The position numbers and the translations under genes are program-made. Below the pieces are notes generated by a model. It worked only from the letters and a program-made list of their open reading frames with translations. It was not told where the DNA came from and did no database searches. Shown here piece after piece: positions 1-13,551 of a stretch of 64,000 nt of DNA; position 1 is the first letter of the stretch; each line of letters begins with the position of its first letter. Source of the DNA: Macrolepiota albuminosa (Eukaryota > Basidiomycota > Agaricomycetes > Agaricales > Agaricaceae); assembly GCA_027475525.1 (NCBI GenBank), contig JAMWFC010000005.1:2058019-2122018 (forward strand), written 5' to 3'.

Positions 1-730
1 GAAGCTGAGTCTAAAGAGTAGTAATGATAAAGGAAAGAGACTCTTTGTTAGCATCTGAATTTATATCAGTAAATATGAAGGAAAAGAACTTTTTAAAAAA
101 TACCAGAATTTATATTGGCTAGCTTAGCCAGAATTATTCTTTCTCTACTAGTCAACTCAGAAGGTTTGCTATAAAAATACCAGAATTTATATTGGCTAGC
201 TTAGCCAGAATTATTCTTTCTCTACTAGTCAACTCAGAAGGTTTGCTATCTTCATCTATTGTAATAGCTTTTTTGTCTTGGATTTTTTCTAGAATTCCTG
301 ATGAATTTCATCTCCATTTAATGCTTTTTCTACAGATAACTTTTGTTTTGCCTTGAATTGCAATAGCCAGCCAATTTGATTAAAAAATTAGAAGAGTTTT
401 TTAAACTTGAGATTAAACTATTCTCAGTACAGATAGTTTCAAATTGGCTTTCAGTAATTGATTTCAATGTCTGAAGCTGAGTCTAAAGAGTAGTAATGAT
501 AAAGGAAAGAGACTCTTTGTTAGCATCTGAATTTATATCAGTAAATATGAAGGAAAAGAACTTTTTGAAAAATACCAGAATTTATATTGGCTAGCTTAGC
601 CAGAATTATTCTTTCTCTACTAGTCAACTCAGAAGGTTTGCTATCTTCATCTATTGTGATAGCTTTTTTGTCTTGGATGTTTTCTAGAATTCCTGATGAA
701 TTTCATCTCCATTTAATGCTTTTTCTACAG
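1..730. repeat. Direct repeat, about 250 bp, two copies
   Basis: The segment beginning at base 1 recurs from base 473 with only a few substitutions, until the copies diverge near 337 and 731. The first copy also carries an exact 77-bp tandem duplication (96-172 and 173-249), which looks like an assembly artefact. The DNA is AT-rich and I recognise no gene in it. Confidence 0.75.
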
Positions 731-3700
731 TCTTTTAAGCAGCTATAGCTTCTTTGCCTTTTTAGATTTTCTCCACTATTATTTCTATTTATCTTCTTCT
801 TTTTTATTGCTCCACTCTCCTCCTCATTATCACTAGCTTCTACTACTAACTGAAAAATCATTTTTTTTTGTCTTTCTAAGATAAAGAGAAAATAGCTTAG
901 AAAAATCTGCCAAATCACTGGCCAGAAAGTTTCTCAGTCAGAGTCAATGAGATTTTATTATTTGATAAGGAATCAGTATCAAAAAGTATAAGATGAGAAT
1001 GAATAGCAATCAAAGCAGATATATCATCTTCAAAATAATCATAAACAAGCTGAAGATTTTATAAAAATTGAGAAATTGAAGAATTTGAGATTATGCAGAT
1101 CCATATTGATAAAGGTTGACATGTTCATAAATTGTAGTCTGACAATTCACAAAATTTCCAAAAGGCAATTTTAAGCATGATTTCTATATGACCATATTTT
1201 TAAATGAGTTGTCGAACTATTACATCACAAATATTTGCTCACTTCAAAATATCACCTTTCTGACAGAGAAAATAATGATACTTAAATTATATCTATTCAC
1301 AATGGCAAGCCTTGAGTTATTTCTCAGGTCAAATCTCCATTCCAGCTCATTTTTCTCAATAACTAGTAACTCTTGTATACTTTTCAACTCTCATTGTGCT
1401 GCTAGTTATATATCTACTAAAAAAGTCCTAAAGTTTACAAAGCTCATCCCAAGCCTGTCATAGAGTAAATATGACAATGCACTACTACCTTTATAGAGAA
1501 TCACAAATAATAATATAATCATCTTAAGTGAATAGATAGAACTGTAATTTGAATCTGACTAATCCAGAGCTTGAAATTCTTAGCAAGAGGATAAACATAT
1601 TAATTTTCATTTATTAAAAAATAAAGTAAGACTCACCAAAGTTAAGGTTCAGACCATCCATTGGACCAAGATGATCCGATACAACTTTTTCATTTGGATC
1701 TGTGAATTGAGAGTCTGGAAGAATATTATTGGTCTTTTTTCAGATATAAGATATCTCAGCCACTTTTTTCCTGCTTTGACAGTTAGAATATGCACCAGGT
1801 AATAGTTTACTATGTTTTGATATGACTCAAAATGCATTTTCAATATAACTTTACAATGGTAATACCAATATCATTGAAGAAATGCTAAACATTAATTAAA
1901 TTTTATCAAATCAAATGTCAGAAAACTTGCAATTTGCTCTTTCTTAGAAAGTAATGCAGTGCCAATGCTGCAAACTGGAGTATCTTCTCATTACTTTAAA
2001 AAAATATAAGAACAAATACTTTATAACAGTTGCCAAGCCACATATTTTATAGTAAAAACTACTCTTTTTATTCAAAAAATTAAAAAATTTATTATAGGCT
2101 TTATTTTATCAAAGATTAAAGTTGGCAATTTTGAAGTTACTCCAGACTAGAAATGACTTCAATATTGATTTGCATTTGAAAAGAGTAAACAGTGTACAAT
2201 AGCAGTGATTATAAATTATGTCTCTGTCATCTAAAAGGAGGAACATGGCATTATCAGTTATGTTGCCAAGATAGTAAATTTCAGGCTATTGTTGCCAGAG
2301 TCTTCAAATACTGTCAATGATACATGTTAGTTGACTATACAGGGACACACAAGATAGAGACACTCATAAACAATAAAATAATCATAATCTGGTGCAATGT
2401 CAGCAGGAATAGTCATTTCCTGTCTCTTAGTTAAAAATATCAAAGCTTTTGGCCAGTGATGTCTCTGATATGACAGTGTAGTCAGTATGTGATGTTTAAA
2501 AAATATTTATTTCTTTACTAAGACCAATCAACTAATTTCTCTTTGCAAAAATAATTATTTTTGCTTTGTTTATTATTTGCTTTAGAAAGTTAGAAGTATC
2601 TCTAAGCAAAATATATCAGTCATTTGTTGGGATGCAGATTACTTTTTATCTATATTAAATAATACTATGGGTTGATTCTGCTTCTCAGATAGTCCTAGCA
2701 TAGAAATATAAAACAGGGATTATATAAACATCTTGAGTATTAATGAGAGCAGATGCAACCAATATAAATAGGTGCTAATGATAAGACCCTATACAGGCTA
2801 GGCATATCAACAGCAGGCTTGGCATTGGCTCTGGACATCTTGCCATGCTTGTATTAAACTTGATGTATATGATTTATCTAATTTTAGGCTCTACCTGATG
2901 GCCACACATAGCAAATGATAGAACTGATCAGTGATAGCATTAGTAGCAGCTGCAATAACAGGTACATTGGCAAATAGTAACAAATAGCATTAATCAATTA
3001 GCATGTGGTACAGCTAGCCAATAACAGCACTTAACAGATTAGGAATAATAGCATTTTCTCATGATAGATAGCTTAGTGTTTACTCTGGTGCTCTTCTCTC
3101 AGTCAGATGAACAGCTCTCTTATTCATTTCTTATTGTTTAGTTTAATGCATGATGTTTAATTATATTTTTTACAGTTCATCACTTCTTGGCAACCCTTTA
3201 GCCAATTAGTAATAGGAAACTTATTTTACTATAAATATTTATTATTGCTACTAGCTAAAAAACAGAACAGAATACCCCGTTTACTCCTCAGTTTACCTCA
3301 CAGTTCAGATCTCTTTTGTGCTGATTAAGCTCATAGTTGCCAAGTGTCTGGATGTCTCTAGCCTGCTTGCTGCAGTTATATATAGAACCTACATATCTTG
3401 AAGCAAACTACATTCAATATTTTTCTCTATTTATATATTGAGGCAAACTAGCTTAAGTAATAACTAATAAGCTGCTTGATTGCTGAATGGTAAAAATTTA
3501 ATACCAGGTCTCCTGAAAGGGCTCTCTGAGCCAATTTTAGTCAAAATTAAAATTTATTGTACCTGCTGATATGTCAGCTATACTCTATAAAAAAGATAAC
3601 TGTTGAGCTTGAAGAGTAATCTTGTAGCAGAAATGATAAAAGCATTGCTATATATTTGCATGGCAGAATACAACAGTTGCTACACACTAGACTGGAGTTG

Positions 3701-4375
3701 CTTGTATATAATTTTTATGCAGGTATTCTACATCTGCTGTGTGCAAGAGTGAGAGTTTGCAAACAAACAGAAAATTGTCATTGCCTGGCATATGACAAGA
3801 TCAGATTTAAATTGTCTTTTCAACTCAAGACATATCTGCTAAGTGCAATGGGATGCTCAGATCAGATTTGAAAAGAAGACATCTGCTGTATGCAGTAGTG
3901 AGAATGAAAGGCATCAGTTGATATTGGGATCAGAACATCTGCTAAGCACAAAAGCATAAAGAATAATTGGGTGTTTATATATATATTGCTAGAAAGAGTT
4001 GGTTGCCTATTTGTCAATGGCTTAGATTAGGTAAAGAGCAACTCCTGACTCCACAAGAAACATTGCTTCACCTGCTTGCAAAGATTGATCTGCAATCATT
4101 TTGTCAAAGAAAGTATGGAGGCAGTTTATAAAAAATGTGCGAGATGGTGGTTGACCATTACTCATCAACCAGAGTTCTCTGTGGAGAGGAAACAGTTAGT
4201 ATTTGTTTGCCCAATACTTGATGAAGCAGTCATAAAGGTTGAGTTGATAATGCCATTTTCTAATAAAAACTCAATTGTCTTTAAAAAAAGTGTCGGCTTT
4301 ATGGATGGGTAAAAAAAATGAAAAGTTGTTGCTTAAAATTGATACCGAAGAGGCTATTGTTACTTTCTTATAATT
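731..4375. other. AT-rich stretch, no gene recognised
   Basis: All frames are closed apart from short open stretches of under 95 codons with low-complexity composition. None resembles a family I know. The base composition matches the decayed DIRS and Copia sequences to the right, so this is probably old transposon debris. I saw no target-site duplication that would delimit an element. Confidence 0.5.
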
Positions 4376-4909
4376 CTATAGTTTGAGATCATCGAGGATG
4401 GCCATTTCTCCAAGCTGAAGCAATGCAAAAAAACTGGTTGTGAGCATTGCAAGAAAGAGTATGTCATCATAAGATGAGTTAGCAGAGAAATTCTTTATGA
4501 CATATAAGATATCATCCTGTGTTAGCACACTCTTTTGTTTAGTAGGTGAAGAGAATCTTTTCTTGGAGCCAGAAAGAGTTTTCTTGACTAAGAGTGAGTT
4601 TTTTGCAGCATGGATTTTAGGAAAATAAATCTTGAGTTGGTTACAAATGCCCAATAGGTAGGAGAATATAGATTTAGAATTAATCTGATGTGACATATAT
4701 GCGATGTAGAGGAGCATGTCTGCTGTGGATGCAGTGACAAATTCATGTATTTTGACAAAGTTTAGGTAAGAGTTTAAAGCAGATCTATAGCATTTAAATA
4801 TTGTGTTGTTTATTGAGTATCCAAGTTTAATTGAGCACTCATGCAGCAAGCGCTCTTGAGACCAGGCAATGCAATGCAGTTGCCTTGGTCTTATAGTTGG
4901 TATGATCAT
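4376..4909 (-). pseudogene. DIRS-type tyrosine recombinase, truncated
   Basis: This 177-aa open frame resembles the N-terminal core-binding half and the start of the catalytic domain of the tyrosine recombinases carried by DIRS retroelements. The stretch ending FFALLQLGEM aligns with the usual FFALLRLGEL box, but the catalytic Arg is Gln here. The frame then stops at 4376, before the H-x-x-R and Tyr motifs, so the enzyme cannot be active. It lies directly downstream of RT/RNase H remains on the same strand, which is the normal DIRS order. A Crypton could have a similar recombinase, but the adjacent RT argues for DIRS. Confidence 0.72.
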
Positions 4910-5009
4910 TTTTATGAGTCTTCTAGCAGCTTACAAGGGAATAGAAAAATGTTTATTTCAAGTATGGAAAAAAAAGTTATATGCTTTGTCAAATCTCCCT
5001 TAGGATAGA
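4910..5009 (-). other. Spacer between RNase H and recombinase of the DIRS element
   Basis: Short non-coding gap between the two DIRS reading frames. Its neighbours share strand and composition with it. Confidence 0.4.
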
Positions 5010-6385
5010 AGGTTGGCACAGACGTTTTGGGTGCCAGGGATATAGAGCACCTTGAGCTTATGATTCTCTTCTAAAAGTGCATCAACAGCAGTTTTTAAGA
5101 GATTGTTGTAGAGAGGCTGAGCATGTAAAGAGTTGAAAATGTTGATAGTATTTGAGTTGTCCAAATAGATGAATACTCACTTTGAAACCATGGCATTTTG
5201 TACTGCATGCAGCAAGGTACTGGTAACAATGAGTGTCTCCAGAAAAAAATGAGGTCAAGAGGCATATTGTTATAAGTTGCACAAAAGAAATCTTTCTTTG
5301 TGGCTGAGTACCAAAAGGCCATGCCAGAAGGACAGGCATCATACTTGATAATTACATCTGCTTGTTCAAGTGTTCAGACTTGAGAGTTTAAGAGAAAAAT
5401 CCCATCGGCTTCTTCAATGTGTTGCGCTTCCTAAATAAAGTCAGCTCTTATCTCTTTGTTATATCAAACTCGTGCATTTGAATTATCCAAAATGGTTGCA
5501 AATTTAATATAAATATTGGATAAGCACAGCATAAGCAGCAGAAAAATATTTAGCCCCCAGTTTACCCATCTAGCAAGTCTTTGCCAGGCTCATCTAGTAT
5601 GGTGAGTTGATTTTTTCTTGTGATATGCTGTAAAGCAATACATTTCTCATATCAAGTTGTCTTTAGCATTATGCGGCAATGTCATGGTCATTGCATTTGG
5701 ATCTACCAGAATCCTGAAGATTATAAGAGGTGCCTTGAAAACTTGTTTTTTCTATTTGTGAGGAATTTCCAAGTCATCCCATAAAATAAAGAAGTTTGTC
5801 TGCTCACAAAAAAAGAACTGATTGTAGGGCTTGTAGAATTTGAGGTCATCAAAAATGTTTATATCATAAATATCATTGTTAAAGTATAGAGAATTGTCAA
5901 CCTTGTACAAGTCTTTTGCGGACTAAGTCATGAGACTGTTCAACAAACTCCAGCAATTGAAAGAAGCTCAACTTCCAAAGCAGTTACATCAATCAACATG
6001 ACAATAGCTATTCACGGTAATGATTTGTTTGACTTGCTACCTTGGATAAGCCAATATGCATTCATTATGTCCAACTTCCAAAGTACAAGCTCTTGATGTG
6101 ATTTTTCTCAGAATTTCAACAAAAGATCTCTGAGGTGCCATATATTATCTATTGGAAACTTATAAATATCATTGTAAGCAATCATCAAGTTAAATAAGTA
6201 TGAACCCACAAATTGGTTGGTAACAAAACATAAATTGGCTGATTTTGGCTTTGAGACAGCATATATAGGGGAGCTGTACACATCATCAAAAAGCTGGGTT
6301 CTAAAGTCGGAAGAGAATCTCCCAGCAGCTATTTTTATATCTCTTTAAAAGCATATGAAAGCAGCTTTATGCTCATCATCAGGTG
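5010..6385 (-). pseudogene. DIRS-type reverse transcriptase-RNase H, decayed
   Basis: Reading the minus strand through several stops and frameshifts gives a clear DIRS order. Near 6240-6300 there is LFDDVYSSPIYAVSKPKSA followed by a CFVTNQ block, corresponding to the fungal RT box SSPIxAVPKPxSxKLRLVT. Near 5690-5760 there is a LVDPNAMTMTL block (family: IGFxVDPNAMT). Near 5040-5170 there is an RNase H segment with IYLDNSNTINIFNSLHAQP and, further on, the box VLYIPGTQNVCANLLS, ending at a stop at 5010. The catalytic Asp of the LDNSNT box survives. Multiple stops show the copy is dead. It belongs with the recombinase fragment at 4376-4909. Confidence 0.75.
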
Positions 6386-6811
6386 AATCTAAAGACATGT
6401 CACAGATAAAAGGATATGTGTAGAGCTTGGTGTCAGTGTAAGGCCAAAACTCCCAGATTGGTTGATGATTTTGAAAATTTGAATGATGGCAGAGATTTTT
6501 GTCTTTTGTTCACATTAAAAATTATTAACAATAGATTCAAGTTGTTGAATAAGCAATTGTTCTCTATGAGTTGCTGGAATGTCTGGCAATGGAGTATTCC
6601 TATCCATTTGGCTAGTTTTGTTCTCACTCCTAAACAGTTCAGGAGGCTGTTCCCTTTGTTTCTCATAAGAACTCATTAATGCTAAGCTTTGAATGACAAA
6701 GGAATAATTTTACATAGCAAAAATAAATATAGTGCAAAACTGTAATTAACTTTCTACTCTAGAGAGCAATCACTGAGATCCTTCTTTGCATATGATTCAA
6801 TCAGAACAGCT

Positions 6812-6877
6812 CACCTAAAGAGCAATCACTGAGATAGTTGTCTCAGTGGGTCTAAGTTTCAGATTGCTCTTTTGGTG
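6812..6877. repeat. Foldback hairpin (inverted repeat)
   Basis: CACCTAAAGAGCAATC is matched in inverted orientation by GATTGCTCTTTTGGTG, with one mismatch in 16 bp. Inside it ACTGAGA pairs with TCTCAGT around a six-base loop. A half-copy of the left arm occurs at about 6765. It may be the tip of a small foldback element. Confidence 0.6.
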
Positions 6878-8001
6878 GAAAATCACGTGTTTTATGCAAC
6901 TCATAGCCCTCATTGGTCTCGTGAAATTGGAGATTTAACCCAATAAATGTAAAGTAAATAATATTATAATTATATAATGCTAAATGCAAAATTGGCAAAG
7001 ACAATGATCTGGGCTTGTGGCCTTGTTAAGCAGAAATTACAACTGTGCAAATTGAATAGAAAAGGAAAATAGTCTTGTCTAGTCAGATGCATCAAACCTG
7101 ACTCTTATATTATATCTCACTGAGCTACAATTTGTGCTAAAGCCTAATAATAGCAATTATATTATAATTATTATTATAATATAATTTAATACTTAATTAT
7201 ATATATGCTTATACTTATATATCTGCTGCTTATTAAGCAGCTTATTTTTGTGTTCAACTTACATAGTTAATAGACTGGACTAGTCTGATTTTATGCAGTG
7301 TAAACCTTAAGCTTTCACAACCTGTAACTTTGTTACAATAAGTTACTACTCATTTACTGTCAAGGCATATGCTCACATTCACATTATAATACAGTTTATC
7401 TTTTGTTTATATCTATTTAAATACAATAAAATTAGTTGTCTCCTCTATTATCAGCATGACACTAAGGCCTTTATCTTTTGTTCATGTCTATTTAGTTTGT
7501 GTCTATTTAGATCTGGGACTACACTATCTTTTATAGAGACTGTACACTGAGAATTTGTTTAACTTGTCTTATAGACCTTGGAACTAGTACAATACATCTG
7601 GACATAATCCTCTTCTCATTATGAAATATAATGTCTTGCTTAATCTGTGCTCATGTCATTCTAAGTGATTTTTTTAAGACAGAACAACATATCTAGAGAG
7701 TTGGTTGTTAAAATAAGACTTCCTTGGGGATAGGTCTCACTTGCAGCCACCTCTCTAGATCCACACATGATATCTATATTTTATATTATATCACTTTTTA
7801 AGTACTTTTATTGGTTACATAAAAACATTGTTTTGATTGCTATTCTTCTGAACAAGTGAATGCTATTGACTCAGCAACTTCTTTGCAATCATGTGATATT
7901 TGGAAGATGCTGATGCTAACTTAGTGATTCCATAGTATGAATCATTCTATACTGAGGCTTAGTTCATATCACTCTCTTGGCCCAATTCAATATCACTGCA
8001 T
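6878..8001. other. AT-rich gap, no gene recognised
   Basis: No frame longer than about 60 codons, and no motif I can name. It contains TA-rich runs around 7130-7210. A 22-bp piece near 7600 recurs near 41514 on the far side of the Copia element, too little to define a repeat family. Confidence 0.5.
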
Positions 8002-8006
8002 GACAT

Positions 8007-8296
8007 TATTAAGCTAGTTCTCAGAATTTATAGATGAGTTAACAAATCCTCAGTGTACTGTCTTGGTGAAAAATAGCAACTAGTTATATTCATACCTATA
8101 AATGAGTTAACAACTAGTTATAAGCATATAGTGAGACGTGAATGTAAAGTACAATAATATAAAGATACTTACATCCTCAGTATACTATCTCAGTAAAAGA
8201 TAGCAATTAAAGATGTCATGTCACAACAAAATTTCTCTATACAATAAAATATATGACCACACAGTACAACTGACCCAATAGAATATCCACCTAACA
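8007..8296 (-). repeat. Copia 3' LTR
   Basis: On the minus strand it begins TGTTAGGTGG and ends near CTTAATA. It aligns base for base with the 5' LTR at 40235-40977 and shows the site that is unoccupied by the MITE (single AAT at about 8276-8278). Most differences put A or T here where the 5' LTR has G or C. Confidence 0.88.
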
Positions 8297-8486
8297 CAAC
8301 CCCATCAGTAGCAAAGTAGTTACAAAAAAAAAATTCCAATTTGGTGAGTTAAGATCTTAATACAATGCCCAGAGCTTTTACAAACTTATAGTGCAAGTCT
8401 TTACCAAGCAGCTTCATAAAAATGTCTGCAATCATGTCAAATGTTAGTATCTATGAAGAAGTGAAGGAGCCAGTTCAAAGATGTTG

Positions 8487-11400
8487 TCAAATAAAGTGGT
8501 ACCAGATGTCGATATGTTTTGAATGTGTGCTGGTAGAATCAGAATTTGCAATGTCTAAAGCACCTTTGTTGTCATAAAAAATTGGAAAAGGACGAGGAAT
8601 AAGAAGATTGAGAATAGTCAGAAAGTATCTGATAGCTAGCACTTCTTGCATGGCATGTACAATAGACATGTACTTGGCTTCTGTTGTCAAAGATAGTGCC
8701 ACTATTTGTTGTTTTACTGATGACTAGGAAACCAGGCTAAAATATACAAAAAAAGCATATCCTGAAATGCTCCAACAGTTTTTGACATTGGAAGTCCAAT
8801 CTGTATTAACTGCACCAAAATTAGCAGACAATATCATATTGACCAGATGATCAGAATGGATTCTATTGGAATTATATTCAATCACATAGTTTTGTATGCC
8901 AGATAGATATTGTAAGACTTTTTTTGCAGCTAGAAGATGTTTTTGTGATGGATTTGAATTGTATTGCCCTAAGGACATTGCTGTGAAGGCTAAATCCAGT
9001 CTAGTGCATAGACTGAGATACAGTATGGATCTTACAAGCTGTTGATAGTGGAGCTTGATATTATCATCTGCTATATCAAACAAGACATTTAGAGGTGGAT
9101 CAGGCAAATCATTAATTTTTCTTGTAATAGAGAGTGACAAGGGCACAGCATCCAATAAGTGGTATGTTGTATCAAAAGATCAGGAATGTAACCTGTCTGA
9201 GACAACCAGAGTTTTCTTTGGGATCTATTCCAATCTATGCAAATACCAAGGTAAAGGTCGGTTGTTCCTAAATTCTTGACTTCAAAGCATTTTCTCATTC
9301 TCTGAATAATCCAATTGTAAAGGGGTTTTGAGTTTGTAGCATTCAAGCCATCGTCAACGTGGATACAGATAATAATAAAAAGGTCCTGTCTATCAAGTAA
9401 TAAAGAAATGGAAGGATCTGGTGGTGTAAAAAAGCGTCCAAAGAAAACCACATGATCAACAACACAGCATATGAGATCATATGATTCTAATTCTTCTTTG
9501 ATAACTTTGTACTATTTATGAAATGCCTGTTTGAGGCCATAAAGAGCCTGAAGAACCCTGTTTACTTTTGTCAAGTCTGCATCAGAAAAACCTGGGATCT
9601 GTTTACAGTATAGTTTTTGAGACAACAGCATATTTAAAAAAGCAGTTTTCACATCAAAAGTGAATAACTCTAGATTATACATGGCCACATATGCTAAAGT
9701 GATTCAAATACTTGTCATCTTAGCCATTGGTGCATAAGTTGTCCTATAGTCTTCTGGATGCTGACTAAAATCTTGAGCCACTAGTTGTGCCTTTTTTATT
9801 CCTCAGATTATAGATTCATCAAAGTTGAATTTGTAAGCATACACCTATCAAACTTCAACTGCTTTATGGCCAGGAGGCAAGTCAGCAGGGATAAATACTC
9901 TCTGTTGATATAAACTAGCAATTTTGCATTTTATTGCTTTTTATATCTCAGCATCTGGTCGATGTATTGTTTGGTAGTAATTTTCTGGTGGTTTGTCAAT
10001 ATTTATTGTTTGCTTTAATTTGAGGATATCTAGGCTATAAGTTGCATAAGCCTTGTAATTGTCAATGATTAGAATCTCAAGATGTGTGGCATCTATTAAT
10101 GATGGCAAAAAATCTGCAGTATCATGATATGCATTGAGATCTAATATAGCTGAAAGGCCTTGATGTGATAATAGTCAGGCTTGGTGATTTGCACAAAGCT
10201 TAACAAGCTGTTCATTGTATTGGTGCATGTCTTTAAAAAAAGCCTGTTTGGCATCAGTCATGATGATCTTATGACATGGACGAACATGCAGTTTAAGATT
10301 CGAAGTAGATAGAACCAAAGAAAAGTAACAATATAGGAATAAATAATGAGGCAATTGTCTTAAAAGCTTGTTGAATTGTTTGGTGATCTTACATGGGAGG
10401 CTGAATGACAGATGAAACATTTTGTTGAAACAATGAAGAAGACTCAAGCATTGGTGACAACGTTAGCAAAGAAGGTTCATTTTCTGATAGTATAGTCTTC
10501 AATTGAAGTTTGCCATGAACATTCTTGTTGAAAACGACGTCTCTGGAGAAAAAATAATGTCCATTCATATCTCTAATGCTCCAATCTATCTGACCTTCTT
10601 CATAACCCACAAAAATCACCTCAAAACATCTGGTATTGCCTTTCTGATGTGTTTCTTTTAGAAAAAGAATGAAACATTGGCAATCTCATATCCTGAGATG
10701 AGATAGATCAGGTTTGTGACTTTCAATGAGTTTATATGGTGTAATAGAATTGGGTAGTGTCAATGTGGGAATATGATTTCTCAAATATTGAGCTGTCAGA
10801 ATACATCGTCCAGAAAAGAAATAGGAAGACCAGATTTCGCCATAAGTATTTGCATCATGTCTTCCAGAGTACAAATGTATTGTTCTACTTTTCCATTCTG
10901 TTAATAAGCATATGCTGCTGTCGACTGCAAGGAAATACCCTTCTTATCTAGATGATTTTTCAATTTTCCACTAATAAATTTCTTGGTACTATTGCACCAA
11001 ACATTCATAACTTTATTGTCGGACTTAAGTTCCAACCAAGCTTGAAAGTCCTTAAAGTGTTTATATGCTTGATCCTTTTTCAAAAGTAAGGCAGTACTGC
11101 TGTAGTTTGAATGGTCATTGAATATAGAGTGAAAGTACATAGTCTTTTTATTTGCAAATTGTGTTGAAAAGGGACTGCACGAGTCTATATGTAATAGTTC
11201 ACAGATCTTGGAAGCACAATGATGTAAATTGTTGAAAAGATGAGCTGGTTGCTTTTCTATGACACAGGAAATGCAATGTTCATCAAGAAAAAAAACCTTT
11301 AAACTCAACTCTAGTTGCACAGCTCTTGGTCAGAACTGTCTTAGTAGTATCCTAAGCAGGATGGCCCAAACATTAGTGCCATAAGACAAAAGTGACCATG

Positions 11401-12832
11401 ATCTTTAGAAAGTGCAAAGAGGAGGTATCAATGGCTGGGAAAGACACATGATTAGTTTTGGTGGGCATGATAAAGTTGAAATGCAAAAATAAGAGACGAT
11501 TAAGAACTGTGGCCTGCAATAATTTGCCTCAAAGTTGAGACAATTCAGGAAAATAGATTGTTGTTACTTCTTTCTTGAAGCAGAGTGCTAAGTCATGTTT
11601 AGTCATTGAGCCAACAAATAATAAATTGATAGGAGCATCCAGAGTATAGAGACAATCTGACAGAACAAGAACAATCGGTATGTCATTGATGATCATGCAA
11701 AACCATACTTTTCTGTGAGTCAAAGTATCAAGTTTTCCACAATTTTCCATGCCAACTGGAACTGCGAGTTTCTTATCATAGGTCCAAAAATAATGTTTAT
11801 CTCTGATAATGTATGTTGTATACCCAGAATCAAGTATAGAGTTGAACTGGGTGGCAAATGAAGCAAAGGCAACAGAATCAGTCAAGCTTATGAACACATG
11901 ATAGAGGGGTGTAGTAGAATCATTGGTATTGTCAGCATGGTCATTATCATTGACATAGAATGCCAGATTGTCATCAATGTCATCATTTGGTGTTGAAAAA
12001 AATGTAGAGATATTTTCAGATGGCACATTTGATATTGCAATGTGTGCTCAATGACGATTTACTGGGTCCTTGGAGTTATCAGGGCCTGCAGTATGATGCT
12101 GAGTAGAATGATCCTGCAAAGCAGATAAAGAAATCAAAGAGGTTGTAGAAATGTTGGTATATGAGGAGGGAACACATGCTGAGGATTGAGAGACAGATGG
12201 TTTATTATGAGAGCCTAATGATGTGAGATGATGATGGACATCAATGTCTGTCTCCAAAATCATCTTGGCAAGCAAGTGAAAGTCAAACAAACTACTTGGG
12301 TTGTTGATCTATAAGCATCGGACTTCTTCTTGAAAAAAAGTAAAAGCATGATGATCAGGAATGCCATCCATAAATTTCTGAATCTTCTCATAATCTGTAA
12401 AATTCCAAGATATTCTAGCAAATTGGTTGACCGCAATACGCCAAGCTTAAACATAGAAAGGGATAGCATTAGAAGTACAATGAAGACTGAAAATGAAGTC
12501 TTTAACATATTGGGCCAAAGCAGTGCTCCCAACACTAAATTGCTTCCAAAGGAAGTCTAGTAGATCATGTGCAGTCCAAACAGGAAAATTATGAGGGCTA
12601 CTTCATGCAGGAGGAAGAGAATTAAAAATCTCAGCTGACAGTTTTCCAGAAATGATATAAAAGCAAACATTGTCATTCTTTTAAAAAAATTTGTAGGCCC
12701 AAGAGTCAGCCTGCATGGTGTGAGGAGGTGGAGCTGGAGCAAGGACAACTTTGCATGTGGGATTGTAAGAGAATCTAGAGAGGAAATAGGACAAACATGC
12801 TCATTCAGACCTATATGGTCAATTAGAGCCAT
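8487..12832 (-). pseudogene. Copia gag-pol remains (gag, PR, IN, RT, RNase H)
   Basis: Successive minus-strand fragments in three frames spell out a Copia polyprotein. Gag-like: 12048-12832 (blocks like YEKIQKFMDGIPDHHAF). Protease and pre-integrase: 11529-12026, with ILDSGYTTYI (family: ILDSGCTxHI). Integrase: 10686-11320, including the box AQYLRNHIPT and a TPYKLIE...KPDLSHLRI block. The post-integrase FVGY box is at 10389-10619. RT: 8724-9451 with IHVDDGL, the YVDD-box equivalent. RNase H: 8487-8702, with LTTEAKYM, a YDNKGAL block and SKHIDI. The gag-PR-IN-RT-RH order is diagnostic of Copia rather than Gypsy. Every domain is interrupted by stops or frameshifts, so the element is dead. The 5' part of gag is cut off by the insertion starting at 12975. 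Confidence 0.85.
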
Positions 12833-13551
12833 TACGGTATTAATTCAAAGGCCTCAGTCTGCAAAAAAATTGAAACAAGGTATTGTAGAGAGAGGCAGAA
12901 GTTTTGAATCTGAAATGTATTCTGAGAAGGTAAAGGAAAAGAGCCAGACAGAGAGACAGGCTAAAAAGGGGGTGTGTCAGGTTCCGCTGAGTCGGGGGCT
13001 TTCTGGGAAAGCGATGCCCTTACAATGCGGACTTGACCTACGAATACTCAGGTGTCTGGAACTCCGGGGCTAGGACTCCGGGGTTCAAGACGAGGACAGG
13101 GGTAATCCCAGGAGAGGGGACTAGAGTCCGGGAGTTTTGGGTTGGGGGTGGCTGAGAGTTAGAGGGGGTCGAGTCGTGAACCGGAGGTTCTAAGACGAGA
13201 CCAAGTTAGTAAATCAAGAGTTGCGAAGTGCGTACCAAAACTTAGAGCACGCGAATACTTAGGCGTGCCAGTCAAAGCGTACCAATCAAGGCGTACCAGT
13301 CAAGCAAAAGGGCACACAATAACCAAAGTAATATCAAGACTAGCGAATACAGCGGAGAACTACACTATAAGTACTACGGATCGTGTCTCGGGATTCCGGG
13401 GTGTCTGGGATGAGTTCCGGGAGTCATTGAGTAGCGGTCAGAGACTGTATACCGGGATCGCGCGATCAATTGGTGCAGAGGGAGTCGTGATGCGTGGGGT
13501 GTGATGCATGATGGCCGGATGCGGGCCACGTGATCTGATCGTTGATGGCGG

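Larger units (their letters stand above)
4376..6670 (-). mobile_element. Degenerate DIRS-like (YR) retrotransposon
   Basis: RT, RNase H and then tyrosine recombinase lie in that order on the minus strand, which defines a DIRS-order element. A weakly matching open stretch up to about 6670 may be the N-terminal part of the polyprotein. I could not find the split direct or inverted terminal repeats expected of DIRS, so the outer limits are only approximate. Confidence 0.65.

Noticed and set aside
703..918. Minus-strand frame with acidic and lysine-rich stretches
   Set aside because: Short, partly in a direct repeat, no family resemblance; composition alone explains it.
7598..7625. 22-bp sequence shared with about 41514
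   Set aside because: Too short and not placed symmetrically at LTR ends; it does not define a second pair of element termini around the Copia TSD.
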